From the NCBI GenBank assembly GCA_020431405.1, contig JAGQIK010000512.1, positions 1 to 64,000 of the forward strand: a stretch of DNA of 64,000 nt. Reading direction: 5' to 3'. The notes under the pieces are model-generated. The model saw nothing but the letters and a program-made list of their open reading frames with translations, was not told where the DNA came from and ran no database searches. The stretch is from Myxococcales bacterium (GTDB taxonomy: Bacteria; Myxococcota_A; Polyangia; GCA-2747355). Below, piece by piece: positions 1 through 7,849 of this stretch. The position numbers were made by a program, and so were the translations under genes. Numbering within the stretch: the first letter of the stretch is position 1; every line of letters starts with the position of its first letter.

Positions 1-1082
1 CGATAGCCGCGGATCAGCGCGTCCACCGGCGGCGCCTCGACGTCGTCGCTGGCGCGCGTCGCCTGGGCGCCGTCGCGCAGGTAGCGCAGCAGCACCTCGA
101 CCGCCTTGCGGCTGCGACAGAAGACCAGCGAGCTGACGTCGCTCGCTAGCAGCTGCTGGGTCAGCGTGCTGGTGGCCTTGAGGTAGCTCTCGCGCAGGCC
201 GAGCGCTGGGTCGACCACCGGCGGGTTGTAGATCAAAAAGTGCCGCGCGCCGCGCGGGGCGCCGCTGCGCTCGACCAGCTCGGGGCGCCGCCCGCACAGT
301 CGCTGCGCCAGCTCGCAGGGGTTGGCGATGGTGGCGCTGCTGAAGACGAACGTCGGCTCGGCGCCGTGAAAGCGCGCCAGCCGCACCAGCCGCCGCAGCA
401 CGTGCGCCAGGTGGCTGCCGAAGACGCCGCGATAGACGTGAAGCTCGTCGACCACGACGTAGCGCAGCCCCGAGAGCAGCTCGGCCCAGTTGGGGTGATG
501 CGGCAGGATCGACGCGTGCAGCATGTCGGGGTTGGTGGCGATGATGCGTGCCGCACGCCGTGCCGCTCGCCGCTCGTCGGGCGGCGTGTCGCCGTCGTAG
601 ACGGCCAGGCCGGCCTCGATGCCGCTCGCGCGCGCCAGCTCGCGGCCGGCCTCGATCTGATCGCGCGCGAGCGCCTTGGTGGGAAACAGGTACAGCGCGC
701 GCGCGCGCGGGTCGCGCGCCAGCGTCTCGAAGACGGGCAGGTTGTAACAGAGCGTCTTGCCCGAGGCGGTGGGCGTGGCGATGACCACGTCGCGCCCGCG
801 ACCGAGCGGCGGCGGCGCCGCGTGGGCGATGGCCTCCGCTTGGTGGCTGTAGAGGCGCGTGATGCCGCGCTGCGCGAGCGCGCTGCGAAGCCGCGGGTCG
901 AGCCAGTCGGGCAGAGGGGCGCTCTCGGGCGAGCGCGGCTCCTCGAAGTGGTAGCAACAGAAGTGGCGCGCTAGCGGGCTGTTGTGCCAGCGTCGCAGCA
1001 CGCGCTCCACCGGATGCTCGCCCTCGGCATGGCTCGAGACTGCAGAAGTTGCCGCGATATCCGTCTGTTGCTCGATCTGCAC
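1..1082 (-). CDS. DEAD/DEAH-box ATP-dependent helicase, MrfA/YprA-like (C-terminal part lies outside the window)
   Basis: About 360 N-terminal residues of a superfamily 2 helicase are visible; the frame stays open to the left edge. Walker A is ATPTASGKT (Lys109). The Walker B box is DELH (212-215) followed by VYRGVFGSH, a run typical of the MrfA/YprA group, whose members repair DNA or RNA lesions such as mitomycin adducts in Bacillus. Motif III SSAT is also present, and the start of the second RecA lobe (SSLVFCRSRKAVE) is seen. I chose the GTG start at 1082 because GAGGTG lies 6 bases upstream; there is no ATG in the N-terminal part. The C-terminal zinc-binding DUF1998 region expected for MrfA cannot be checked. 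A perfect palindrome lies 15-38 bases upstream of the start and suggests repression. Family assignment is confident; the precise substrate is inference. Confidence 0.88.
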   Translation of the reverse strand, partial: MQIEQQTDIAATSAVSSHAEGEHPVERVLRRWHNSPLARHFCCYHFEEPRSPESAPLPDWLDPRLRSALAQRGITRLYSHQAEAIAHAAPPPLGRGRDVVIATPTASGKTLCYNLPVFETLARDPRARALYLFPTKALARDQIEAGRELARASGIEAGLAVYDGDTPPDERRAARRAARIIATNPDMLHASILPHHPNWAELLSGLRYVVVDELHVYRGVFGSHLAHVLRRLVRLARFHGAEPTFVFSSATIANPCELAQRLCGRRPELVERSGAPRGARHFLIYNPPVVDPALGLRESYLKATSTLTQQLLASDVSSLVFCRSRKAVEVLLRYLRDGAQATRASDDVEAPPVDALIRGY

Positions 1083-1096
1083 GTGGCGCACCTCGT

Positions 1097-1120
1097 CAAA
1101 TGTTCAGCACTGAACATTTG
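1097..1120. promoter_or_regulatory. 24-bp palindrome in the leader of the helicase gene, LexA-like operator candidate
   Basis: Two perfect 11-bp arms, CAAATGTTCAG and CTGAACATTTG, are separated by CA. The element lies between a possible minus-strand -10 box (GATACT, 1129-1134) and the ribosome binding site of the helicase gene. From memory, the Myxococcus xanthus LexA motif is CTRHAMRYBYGTTCAGS. The minus strand here (CTTTACAAATGTTCAGT) matches 13 of 17 positions, including the GTTCAG core. An SOS operator fits a repair helicase, but any dimeric repressor could bind such a site. Confidence 0.5.
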
Positions 1121-1162
1121 TAAAGTATCACCGCGATCGAGTCCAGAAATTCGTGACTCGCA

Positions 1163-1311
1163 GGGCCACAGGCTCAAGGCCACGGGCCACGGGATCGACC
1201 GCGAGCGCCTTGCCCGCTTCGCTGTCGCGCGCGGACACGCCCGCTGCCGCAGCAAGCCTTCCGTCAGCTTTGACGAGCCTACCTGTGGCCCGTGGCCTGT
1301 GGCCCGTGGCC
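1163..1311. repeat. Inverted pair of GGCCCGTGGCC-type repeats
   Basis: A run rich in GGCCACGGGCC lies at about 1163-1193. Its inverse, rich in GGCCCGTGGCC, lies at 1281-1311, about 90 bases away. The second arm encodes the last residues of the neighbouring lipoprotein (GGHGPQATGHR). Nearly the same run recurs at 50519-50563, so this looks like a dispersed intergenic repeat family. The roughly 170 bases between the helicase leader and the lipoprotein stop hold no gene that I can support. Confidence 0.6.
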
Positions 1312-2328
1312 GCCCGCCGAAGCGGCGCGCCGCCCGAGATAGCGATAGACGTCGAGCTGCTCGAAGCGCCGCAGCACGAAGCGCTCGGCGACCTTCGCGC
1401 TCAGCGCGGCGTAGACCACGGCTGGCAGGAACACCCCGTCGAGGTTGAACGGGCTGAGCAGCCACTGGCCGGGCTCGCCGACCACGGGTGCGCCGCGCAT
1501 CAGATGCCGGCGCACCACACGCCCGCTCGGATACTCGACCTCGTAAAGCTCGGCGCCGGCGCGCGCGTCGAGCATGCGGTGCACGAGGAACGTGAAGCGC
1601 GGCTGCTTGTCGTAGCGCGCCTTGATCTCGGCGAGGGCGAGGCCGCGATGCTGGTCGGCGAGCGCCCACGAGGCGACGAGGCGCCGCGCCGCGAACAGCG
1701 CGTTGATCAGCGCGCGCCGCGCCACGTGTCCGAGCGTCGCGCGCCCGTACTGCGGGCCGCCGAGGAAGGCACCGCTGACCACGCGCGTGCCGATCACGCG
1801 CCCATCGCGCGTGCGCAGGCGCAGCCGCAGCGTGACGGTTGCCGAGGGCAAAAAGCGCCGGTGCGCGCTGAAGTAGCCGCCGATGCTCAAGACCTCGCGA
1901 GAGGTGTGGTACTGGTGCGCGAGCAGATGCAGCACGTCGGTCTCGAGCACGTAGTCGGCGCCTGCGAGGTTTCCGCCGACGCGCGCGAACAGACCGCTCG
2001 AGCCGAGGTAGCCGACGATGCTCTGGTGAAGCTGCTTCCAGGCGCCGACTACGAAGTGCTGCGCGCCGCTGACCTCGCTGCCGTGCAGCTTGAAGACGTA
2101 GATCAGCGCGCCGGGCACCATCAAGCCCACCGTGGCGCCCGCGGATTGGCGCTCCTGGATCGGGCGCAGATCGCGCGGCAGCTGCACCTGCAGCGTCTTC
2201 GGCAGGCGCGCGCGCGCGTGCGTCATCGGCGGTGGGATAGGTGCACGAAGCGATGCCGGATAAATGCACGCACTGCACGATAGGCCGAGGCCGAGCGCCA
2301 GCGCTGCGAACGTCGCGCTCCGCCTCAC
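1279..2328 (-). CDS. Predicted lipoprotein of unknown function
   Basis: The GTG start at 2328 forms a GTGA overlap with the stop of the upstream gene, so translation is probably coupled. The start gives a good lipoprotein signal (ALALGLGLSCSAC). The mature protein has about 330 residues with alternating hydrophobic strands (for example SATVTLRLRLRTRDGRVIGTR). This kind of pattern is seen in small envelope lipoproteins such as the PqiC/YajG types, but I do not recognise the family. It is the last gene of a three-lipoprotein operon. The C-terminus (GGHGPQATGHR) is encoded by an intergenic-type GGCC repeat, so the tail and stop codon probably come from repeat insertion. Longer in-frame starts exist up to 2469 but would move the signal peptide inside the protein. 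Confidence 0.75.
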   Translation of the reverse strand: MRRSATFAALALGLGLSCSACIYPASLRAPIPPPMTHARARLPKTLQVQLPRDLRPIQERQSAGATVGLMVPGALIYVFKLHGSEVSGAQHFVVGAWKQLHQSIVGYLGSSGLFARVGGNLAGADYVLETDVLHLLAHQYHTSREVLSIGGYFSAHRRFLPSATVTLRLRLRTRDGRVIGTRVVSGAFLGGPQYGRATLGHVARRALINALFAARRLVASWALADQHRGLALAEIKARYDKQPRFTFLVHRMLDARAGAELYEVEYPSGRVVRRHLMRGAPVVGEPGQWLLSPFNLDGVFLPAVVYAALSAKVAERFVLRRFEQLDVYRYLGRRAASAGGHGPQATGHR

Positions 2329-3053
2329 GGGCGCGCTCCGATGGCCCGCACGAAGCCCTTGTCGGCGAGCAACGCCGCCGCAAGGCGCTCGCCGAGCAGC
2401 GCGAACGCGTCGGGCCCACGCAGGTCCGTCATCGGCGTGCGCAGCTTCTCTTCGACATGCCCACGCCACAGCACGGCGCCGCGCCCGTTTTCGAGCAAAC
2501 GCAGATCGAGCCGCGCCACCAGCACATCGACGCCGCCGTCGCCGTCGTGTCGCGAATACGTGAAGGCGCGGATCTCGCCGCGCAGCACCACCAGATCGCT
2601 CGGGAAGGTCGGCGCTGCGAACGGCACCGGCGCGCCGAGGTCGCGATAGCTCTTGACCACCCGCAGCCCGCGCCGCCGCAGCGCCGCGTGAAGCTCGTCG
2701 GCGAGTTTGCTCGGCAGCGCCCAGTAGGTGTACGTGCGCACCAGCGGCGCCACGTCGTAGTCGTGATCGTGATACTGCCCGCCGGTGGGCTGCACCGTGA
2801 GGTCATCGAGCGCCCCGATGACGAGCAGACGCTTGCCCGAGCGCAGCTTGGCGCGCGCCGGTGCGCGGTAGCGCGGGACGTCCGAGAGGCGGTAGTTCGG
2901 CTGGCCGTACGGGCGAGGCGGCCGGCTGCCGCAGGCGCCCCAAAGCACCACCAGCGCCGGCACCAGCATCAGCATCAGCGTCAGCCGTGGCCGCACCCGC
3001 GACGTCGCCGGCCGCGACGCCACCACCACGCCGCCACGATGCCGCGCCGTCAC
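2325..3053 (-). CDS. Predicted lipoprotein of unknown function
   Basis: The GTG at 3053 overlaps the upstream stop as GTGA. It gives a 242-residue protein with an N-terminal hydrophobic stretch ending in LVVLWGAC, a plausible lipobox. The mature part holds a run of Asp/His (YHDHDYDV) and the segment LPSKLADELHAALRRRGLRVV. Late in the protein come DVLVARLDLRLLENGRG and FALLGERLAAALL. The pattern of a strand-rich domain plus a helix that pairs 'ADELHAAL' with 'LRVV' resembles ABC-transport-auxiliary or GNA1162-like lipoproteins, but this is only a resemblance. The stop overlaps the next gene as GTGA. The operon has no transporter gene in view to give it a role. Confidence 0.78.
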   Translation of the reverse strand: MTARHRGGVVVASRPATSRVRPRLTLMLMLVPALVVLWGACGSRPPRPYGQPNYRLSDVPRYRAPARAKLRSGKRLLVIGALDDLTVQPTGGQYHDHDYDVAPLVRTYTYWALPSKLADELHAALRRRGLRVVKSYRDLGAPVPFAAPTFPSDLVVLRGEIRAFTYSRHDGDGGVDVLVARLDLRLLENGRGAVLWRGHVEEKLRTPMTDLRGPDAFALLGERLAAALLADKGFVRAIGARP

Positions 3054-3418
3054 GGAAGCTCCGGCTGCTGCGACAGCGGCCTGAACGGCTTGTTCGCCAG
3101 CGACGGGTCGCGCTCGCGCAGCGCGCGCTCGCCGGGCTGCTTGGCAGGCGCCAGCCCCTCGCGGCGCGGCCGCTCGATGCCCCCGATGAGCCCCTCGGCG
3201 CGCGTCGTCACGGTGGCGGTGACACGCACGTCGCCCGTGGTGTAGCTCGAGCTGGTCTGCTTGACGGTGCTGATGCGGTAGCCGCCGCGGATGAAGTACC
3301 AGTCGCGTTGCTGCGGGATCGGCAGCGGCGCCACCGGCGGCCGGCGGCACGCGGCGAGCGCCACCACGAGCGACGCGGCCACCACCGACGCCGCGAGCAC
3401 AGCCATCAGCCGCCTCAC
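3050..3418 (-). CDS. Small predicted lipoprotein, first gene of the lipoprotein operon
   Basis: The protein has 122 residues, starts at GTG 3418 (ATG at 3406 is an alternative) and carries a clear lipoprotein signal ending in VVALAAC. The mature part is short and polar: an aromatic patch (QQRDWYFIRGGYRI), then a Thr/Ser-rich strand (TTGDVRVTATVTTR), then a charged tail. I do not recognise it. Two perfect tandem copies of an 11-mer (GTGAGGCAAAC on the coding strand, 3431-3452) lie directly upstream and contain GAGG cores. It heads an operon of three lipoproteins joined by GTGA overlaps, divergent from the amylase gene. Confidence 0.72.
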   Translation of the reverse strand: MRRLMAVLAASVVAASLVVALAACRRPPVAPLPIPQQRDWYFIRGGYRISTVKQTSSSYTTGDVRVTATVTTRAEGLIGGIERPRREGLAPAKQPGERALRERDPSLANKPFRPLSQQPELP

Positions 3419-3521
3419 GCAGTGCCTCGCGTTTGCCTCACGTTTGCCTCACGGCCCAGCATACCGCACGGCAAGCGAAGACCCCATGGCGCGGCCAACC
3501 GCTGCCTGGCGCGTCAGGCCG

Positions 3522-3538
3522 CGTTGCGAAAGGCAACG
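3522..3538. promoter_or_regulatory. 17-bp palindromic site A upstream of the amylase gene (candidate activator site)
   Basis: CGTTGCGAAAGGCAACG, with perfect 7-bp arms when extended by one base on each side (GCGTTGC/GCAACGC). It is centred about 99 bases upstream of the transcription start predicted from the -24/-12 element at 3603-3617, the usual distance for an enhancer-binding-protein site. Two related sites lie upstream of the glucoamylase gene (7721-7737 and 7766-7782). Confidence 0.55.
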
Positions 3539-3602
3539 CCACGAGTGACCGCCTGTCGCAGCGCTTCCATGATCACAGCGGGTTGTGCGACGCGGCGCCA
3601 GC

Positions 3603-3617
3603 TGGCGCGGTAGTTGC
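3603..3617 (+). promoter_or_regulatory. Sigma-54-type -24/-12 promoter of the amylase-symporter unit
   Basis: TGGCGCGGTAGTTGC matches the consensus TGGCACG-N4-TTGC at every conserved position but one (A to G), with the GG and GC dinucleotides exactly ten bases apart. The predicted start near 3629 leaves a 14-17 base leader containing GGTGGGG just before the amylase start. Confidence 0.55.
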
Positions 3618-3645
3618 GTCTGTCGCCGCCAGTGGTGGGGCGATG

Positions 3646-6078
3646 ATGAAAAAAGCTGCGTGTTACCTGTCGTTGATCAGCCTGCTGGTAGCGGGCTGCG
3701 CCGACTTCTCCAAGCCCAACAGCGGCACCGACCTCGGTCCGACCAGCGAGCTCGGCCCCACGCCCGACAGCGGCCCCAAGCCCGACACCGACAGCGGCGA
3801 CGCGACACCGCAGGGCGACGCCGACGCCGCGCCGCAGGGCTGCCAGCCGTCAACCGAGTCCACCGGCCTGCGCCCGCTGGTCGAGCCCGCGCCGCTGCCG
3901 GCCGGCGACGTGCGCAGCTGCGCCGTCACGCTGAAGCTGACCGCGCCCGGCGCGAGCAACGTGCTGCTCGCCAGCAGCTTCACCAACTGGGATCAAGGCG
4001 CGCTCCCGCTCACCCAGAGCGCCCCCGGCATCTTCTCGATCACGGTCTCGCCGTCGACCCACGCCCAGCTCGTGCCCGGCCAGCAGTACCCCTACAAGTT
4101 CATCGTCGACGGCAACTGGATCATCGATCAGGGCTCGACCTACCGCGCCTACGAGAGCGGCTGTCTCAACTCCGCCTTCCGCGTGCCCGACTGCACGCAG
4201 CGCCCCGCGATCCAGGCCGAAGGCGTCAAGGTCAGCAGCGCCTCCGCCAGCGTGCGCTTCGGCGTCTACAAAGCCACCGATCAGAGCGCGCTCGGCGCGC
4301 CCAACGTCACGCTCGACGGCGCCGCGCTGCCGCAGGGCAGCCTCTCCGACAAGGGCTCGGGGCGCTTCGAGATCACGCTCGCCAACCTCGCCGCCGGCAA
4401 GCACCAGCTCGCGATCTCGCTGTCGGACAACAAGGGCCGCGCCGCCGAGCCGGTCACGCTGCCGCTGTGGATCGAGCAGCGCGCCTTCGACTGGCGCGAC
4501 TCGCTGATGTACATGATCGTCGTCGACCGCTTCGCCAACGGCAACAAGGCCATCGACAAGCCGGTGGGCGCGCCGGTGGAGTATCCCGCCGACTGGCACG
4601 GCGGCGACCTGCAGGGCGCCCTCGAGGTGCTCAAGAGCGGCTACTTCGAAGACCTCGGCGTCAACGTGATCTGGCTCAACCCGATCAACGAGCAGGCCGC
4701 CGGCTACTTCAAGGGGCGCGACAGCGGCGACAACCACCAGTACGCCGGATACCACGGCTACTGGCCGACCAAGGCTCGCGTCGTCGACCCGCACCTCGGC
4801 GGCAACGCCGCGCTCAAGGCCTTCGTCGACGAAGCCCACAAGCGCGGCATCCGCGTGCTGCTCGACCTGATCAACAACCAGGTGCACGAGCAGCACGAGT
4901 ACGTCGCGTCCAACCCGGGGTGGTTCCGCACCGCGTCGACGGCCGGCGTCTGCGGCATCACCCCCGGCTGGGGCTGGAGCGAGCGCCCCTTCGACTGCCT
5001 CTTCGCGCCGTACCTGCCGGACATCAACTGGCTCGTGCCCGCCGCCGAGAGCCGCTTCATCGACGACGCCGTCTTCTGGCTCGACCAATTCAACGTCGAC
5101 GGCTACCGCATCGACGCGGTCAAGCACGTCGAGACCAACTCGATCTTCAACCTGCGCGCCGCCACCGCGCGCCGTTTCGAGCAGGGCGGCCAGCGCGTCT
5201 TCTTCGTCGGCGAGACCGCGGTCAGCGAAAACGACTCCATCGAGTACGGCTGCGGCCAGAAGTACAACAACGGCTATCAGTGGATCGACGCCTACGTCGG
5301 CAGCAACGGCCTCGACGGACAATTCGACTTCCCCAGCCACCACCGCATGCAGCAGGGCCTGCTTTCCGACACGCTCGCCTTCGACGAGCTCGAAAAGACC
5401 GTGCGCAAGCTCGAGACCGACTACGACCCGAAGGCCCTGCACGTGCGCTTTCTCGGCACGCACGACTCGACGCGTATGGCCAGCCAGGCCAACAAGAACG
5501 GAAACGCCGGCTGCCGCTGGCAGGACGGCGGCAACTGCTCGCAGCTGCCGCAGGTGCCCACCGACCCGGCAACCTACCAGCGCCTGCAGCGCGCCTTCAC
5601 CGTGCTGCTGACGCTGCCCGGCATCCCGTTCATCTACTACGGCGACGAGATCGCGCTGCCCGGCGGCAACGACCCCGACAACCGCCGCGACATGATGTGG
5701 GACGGCAACCTCGCGCACCTCGCCAACAAGGCCAGCACGCTGAGCGCCGCGCAGAAGTCGCTGCACGCCTGGGTCAAAGCGCTCGGCCAGGCGCGCCGCA
5801 AGAGCATCGCGCTTCGCCGCGGCCGCCGCATCCCGCTCATCGCCGAAGCCGACCTCTACGTCTACGCCTACAAGGGCCCGGGCGACGGCGACCTCGCCAT
5901 CGTCGTGGTCAACCGAGGCGCCGCCGTCACCGATCGCGCCGTCTCGCTGACGCAGAGCGACCTCGGCTGCATCACCGCCTTCGACGCCAGCGTCGGCAGC
6001 GGCACGGCGACGCTCGCCGACGGACAGATCAAGCTCTCCATCGGCGCCGGCGAGGCCACTGTGCTGATCGGCCGCTAG
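3646..6078 (+). CDS. Secreted lipoprotein alpha-amylase, GH13 family with N-terminal starch-binding-type domain
   Basis: The 810-residue protein should hydrolyse alpha-1,4-glucan at the cell surface. It begins with a lipoprotein signal (SLISLLVAGC) and an Asp/Gly/Pro linker. An immunoglobulin-like glucan-binding domain of CBM48/E-set type follows (SFTNWD, YPYKFIVDGNW), then a second beta domain and the GH13 barrel. The catalytic residues are visible: nucleophile Asp490 in GYRIDAVKH, acid Glu523 in FFVGETA, and Asp607 in FLGTHDS. IPFIYYGDEI is also typical. ATG 3643 is possible, but 3646 is better spaced from GGTGGGG. The gene lies 19 bases before a symporter gene and forms an operon with it behind a sigma-54-type promoter. 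Exact product specificity (alpha-amylase, neopullulanase or cyclodextrinase) is not certain. Confidence 0.92.
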   Translation: MKKAACYLSLISLLVAGCADFSKPNSGTDLGPTSELGPTPDSGPKPDTDSGDATPQGDADAAPQGCQPSTESTGLRPLVEPAPLPAGDVRSCAVTLKLTAPGASNVLLASSFTNWDQGALPLTQSAPGIFSITVSPSTHAQLVPGQQYPYKFIVDGNWIIDQGSTYRAYESGCLNSAFRVPDCTQRPAIQAEGVKVSSASASVRFGVYKATDQSALGAPNVTLDGAALPQGSLSDKGSGRFEITLANLAAGKHQLAISLSDNKGRAAEPVTLPLWIEQRAFDWRDSLMYMIVVDRFANGNKAIDKPVGAPVEYPADWHGGDLQGALEVLKSGYFEDLGVNVIWLNPINEQAAGYFKGRDSGDNHQYAGYHGYWPTKARVVDPHLGGNAALKAFVDEAHKRGIRVLLDLINNQVHEQHEYVASNPGWFRTASTAGVCGITPGWGWSERPFDCLFAPYLPDINWLVPAAESRFIDDAVFWLDQFNVDGYRIDAVKHVETNSIFNLRAATARRFEQGGQRVFFVGETAVSENDSIEYGCGQKYNNGYQWIDAYVGSNGLDGQFDFPSHHRMQQGLLSDTLAFDELEKTVRKLETDYDPKALHVRFLGTHDSTRMASQANKNGNAGCRWQDGGNCSQLPQVPTDPATYQRLQRAFTVLLTLPGIPFIYYGDEIALPGGNDPDNRRDMMWDGNLAHLANKASTLSAAQKSLHAWVKALGQARRKSIALRRGRRIPLIAEADLYVYAYKGPGDGDLAIVVVNRGAAVTDRAVSLTQSDLGCITAFDASVGSGTATLADGQIKLSIGAGEATVLIGR

Positions 6079-6097
6079 CAGAAAGACCCCATCGCAC

Positions 6098-7699
6098 GTG
6101 TCCGGAGCCGACTACAGCGTCGTTGCCGTCTACTTCATCGCCATCGCCATCATCGGCGTGTGGGCCAGCCGCCAGCGCGAAGACACGTCCGATGACTACT
6201 TCCTCGGCGGGCGCGGCATGGGCTGGCCTGCCATCGGCGCCAGCCTCTTCGCCAGCAACATCTCCGCCGAGCACTTCATCGGGCTCGCCGGCACCGGCGC
6301 CGAGTCGGGCCTCGCCGTGGGCCAGTTCGAGTGGCTCGCCTGTCTGATCCTGCTCTTGCTCGGCTGGCTGTTCGTGCCGCACTACCTGCGCACGCGCGTC
6401 TACACGATGCCCGAGTTTCTCAGCCGCCGCTTCGGGCCCGGCTGCCAGACTTACCTCTCGGCCGTCTCGCTCGTGGCCTACGTTTTCACCAAAGTCAGCG
6501 TCGCCGTCTACGCCGGCGCGCTGGTGCTGCAGACGGTGCTCGGCTGGAACATCTGGGTCGGCGCCATCGTGCTCGTCGCCGCCACCGGCGTGTACACGGT
6601 CTTCGGCGGCCTGCGCGCCGTGGTCTACACCGACTTCGCCCAGTGCGCCGTGCTGCTCGGCGGCGCCGCGCTGCTGACCTGGCTGGCGCTCTCCAAAGTC
6701 GGCGGCTTCGGCGCCATCCGCGCCGGCGTGCCGCCCGAGTTTCTCTCGGTGTGGCGCCCCGCCAGCGACGCCGGGCTGCCCTGGACCGGCATCGTCTTCG
6801 GCGCGCCGATCCTCGGCATCTGGTACTGGTGCACCGATCAGATGATCGTGCAGCGCACGCTGGCCGCGCGCGATCTGCCGGCAGCCCGCAAGGCCACGCT
6901 GCTGGCCGGCTACCTCAAGGTCGCCCCCGTGTTCATCCTCGTGCTGCCCGGCATCGCCGGACGGCTGCTGCTGCCCGGGCGCGCGCCCAACCAGATCTAC
7001 GCCGAGATGGTCACCACGTTGCTGCCGTCGGGCCTGCGCGGCCTCGTCATCGCGGGCCTGCTGGCGGCGCTGATGAGCTCGCTGTCGAGCGTCTTCAACA
7101 GCGCCTCCACGCTCGCGGTGATGGACTTCTACCGGCGCCTGCGCCCCGAGGCGAGCGAGAAGCGGCTCGTGCGCGCCGGCCAGCTCGCCACCGTCGCGTT
7201 GGTCGTCGTGGGCCTGCTGTGGCTGCCGTTCATCAACGTCATCAGCGATCAGCTGTTCGTCTATCTGCAGTCCGTGCAGGCCTACATCTCGCCGCCCATC
7301 GCCGCGGTGTTTCTGTTCGGCTTGCTCGACAAGCGCGTCAACAACAGTGCCGCGCTGCTGACGCTGTGGAGCGGGCTCGCGGGCGGCGCGCTGCGCTTCG
7401 TCGCCGAGATCGGCGTCAAGCGGCGCTTCATCACGACGCCGTGGCTGGTGCGCTTCGCCACGATCAACTTCCTTCACTTCGCCGCGCTCTCCTTCGCCGC
7501 CAGCGCGGCGGTGCTCGTCATCGTCAGCCGCTTCGGCGCACCGCCGCACCCCGAGCAGATCGCGCTGCTGCAGCCGGCGGGCGACGCGCCGCGCACGCCG
7601 GCACAGCGCAGCAACGTCGTGCTCTCGCTGGCGCTCGTCGTCGCCCTCGGCGCGCTGTGGATCGTGTTCAGCCCGCTCGTGCTGGCCAAGCCGCGCTAG
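6098..7699 (+). CDS. Sodium:solute symporter (SSS/SGLT family), probably for sugar
   Basis: The 533-residue inner-membrane protein has about 13-14 hydrophobic helices. It carries the family's early signature ADYSVVAVYF...DDYFLGGRGMGWPAIGASLFASNISAEHFIGL. TMPEFLSRRFG and VYTVFGGLRAVVYTDFAQ also match SGLT-type symporters. The GTG start at 6098 follows the amylase stop by 19 bases, so the two are co-transcribed. Context points to glucose or a small maltodextrin as the substrate, with Na+ as the coupling ion. The family also carries inositol, galactose and proline, so the substrate is inference. Confidence 0.92.
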   Translation: MSGADYSVVAVYFIAIAIIGVWASRQREDTSDDYFLGGRGMGWPAIGASLFASNISAEHFIGLAGTGAESGLAVGQFEWLACLILLLLGWLFVPHYLRTRVYTMPEFLSRRFGPGCQTYLSAVSLVAYVFTKVSVAVYAGALVLQTVLGWNIWVGAIVLVAATGVYTVFGGLRAVVYTDFAQCAVLLGGAALLTWLALSKVGGFGAIRAGVPPEFLSVWRPASDAGLPWTGIVFGAPILGIWYWCTDQMIVQRTLAARDLPAARKATLLAGYLKVAPVFILVLPGIAGRLLLPGRAPNQIYAEMVTTLLPSGLRGLVIAGLLAALMSSLSSVFNSASTLAVMDFYRRLRPEASEKRLVRAGQLATVALVVVGLLWLPFINVISDQLFVYLQSVQAYISPPIAAVFLFGLLDKRVNNSAALLTLWSGLAGGALRFVAEIGVKRRFITTPWLVRFATINFLHFAALSFAASAAVLVIVSRFGAPPHPEQIALLQPAGDAPRTPAQRSNVVLSLALVVALGALWIVFSPLVLAKPR

Positions 7700-7720
7700 C
7701 GCCAGCGCCCCAGATCGCAG

Positions 7721-7737
7721 CGTTGCAAATCACAACG
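7721..7737. promoter_or_regulatory. 17-bp site B upstream of the glucoamylase gene
   Basis: CGTTGCAAATCACAACG, sharing GTTG and CAACG at the same spacing with site A (3522-3538). It is centred about 119 bases upstream of the start predicted from the -24/-12 element at 7822-7836 and 45 bases from site C. Confidence 0.5.
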
Positions 7738-7765
7738 CGCCCGCCGAAGACGTCGCGCGCGCAGC

Positions 7766-7782
7766 TGTTGTGATCGGCAACG
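7766..7782. promoter_or_regulatory. 17-bp site C upstream of the glucoamylase gene
   Basis: TGTTGTGATCGGCAACG, the third copy of NGTTGYRA-N3-RCAACG. Its reverse complement pairs with site B over GTTGTGAT-NN-GCAACGC, so B and C are related as an inverted pair. It is centred about 74 bases upstream of the predicted transcription start. Confidence 0.5.
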
Positions 7783-7821
7783 CGATCGCTTCAAACCGCG
7801 CGTAGCTTCGAAGCTTTCGCT

Positions 7822-7836
7822 TGGCAGGTTTCTTGC
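7822..7836 (+). promoter_or_regulatory. Sigma-54-type -24/-12 promoter of the glucoamylase-barrel unit
   Basis: TGGCAGGTTTCTTGC followed by T matches TGGCACG-N4-TTGCW with one mismatch and exact GG-N10-GC spacing. The predicted start (about 7848) lies only two bases before the ATG at 7850, so the message would be nearly leaderless; this weakens the call. A perfect AGCTTCGAAGCT palindrome lies just upstream at 7804-7815. Confidence 0.45.
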
Positions 7837-7849
7837 TCGACTGCGCCGC

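Noticed and set aside
3585-6347. A 920-codon plus-strand frame overlapping the amylase gene
   Set aside because: Arg/Ala-rich out-of-frame reading; the amylase frame has all catalytic motifs.
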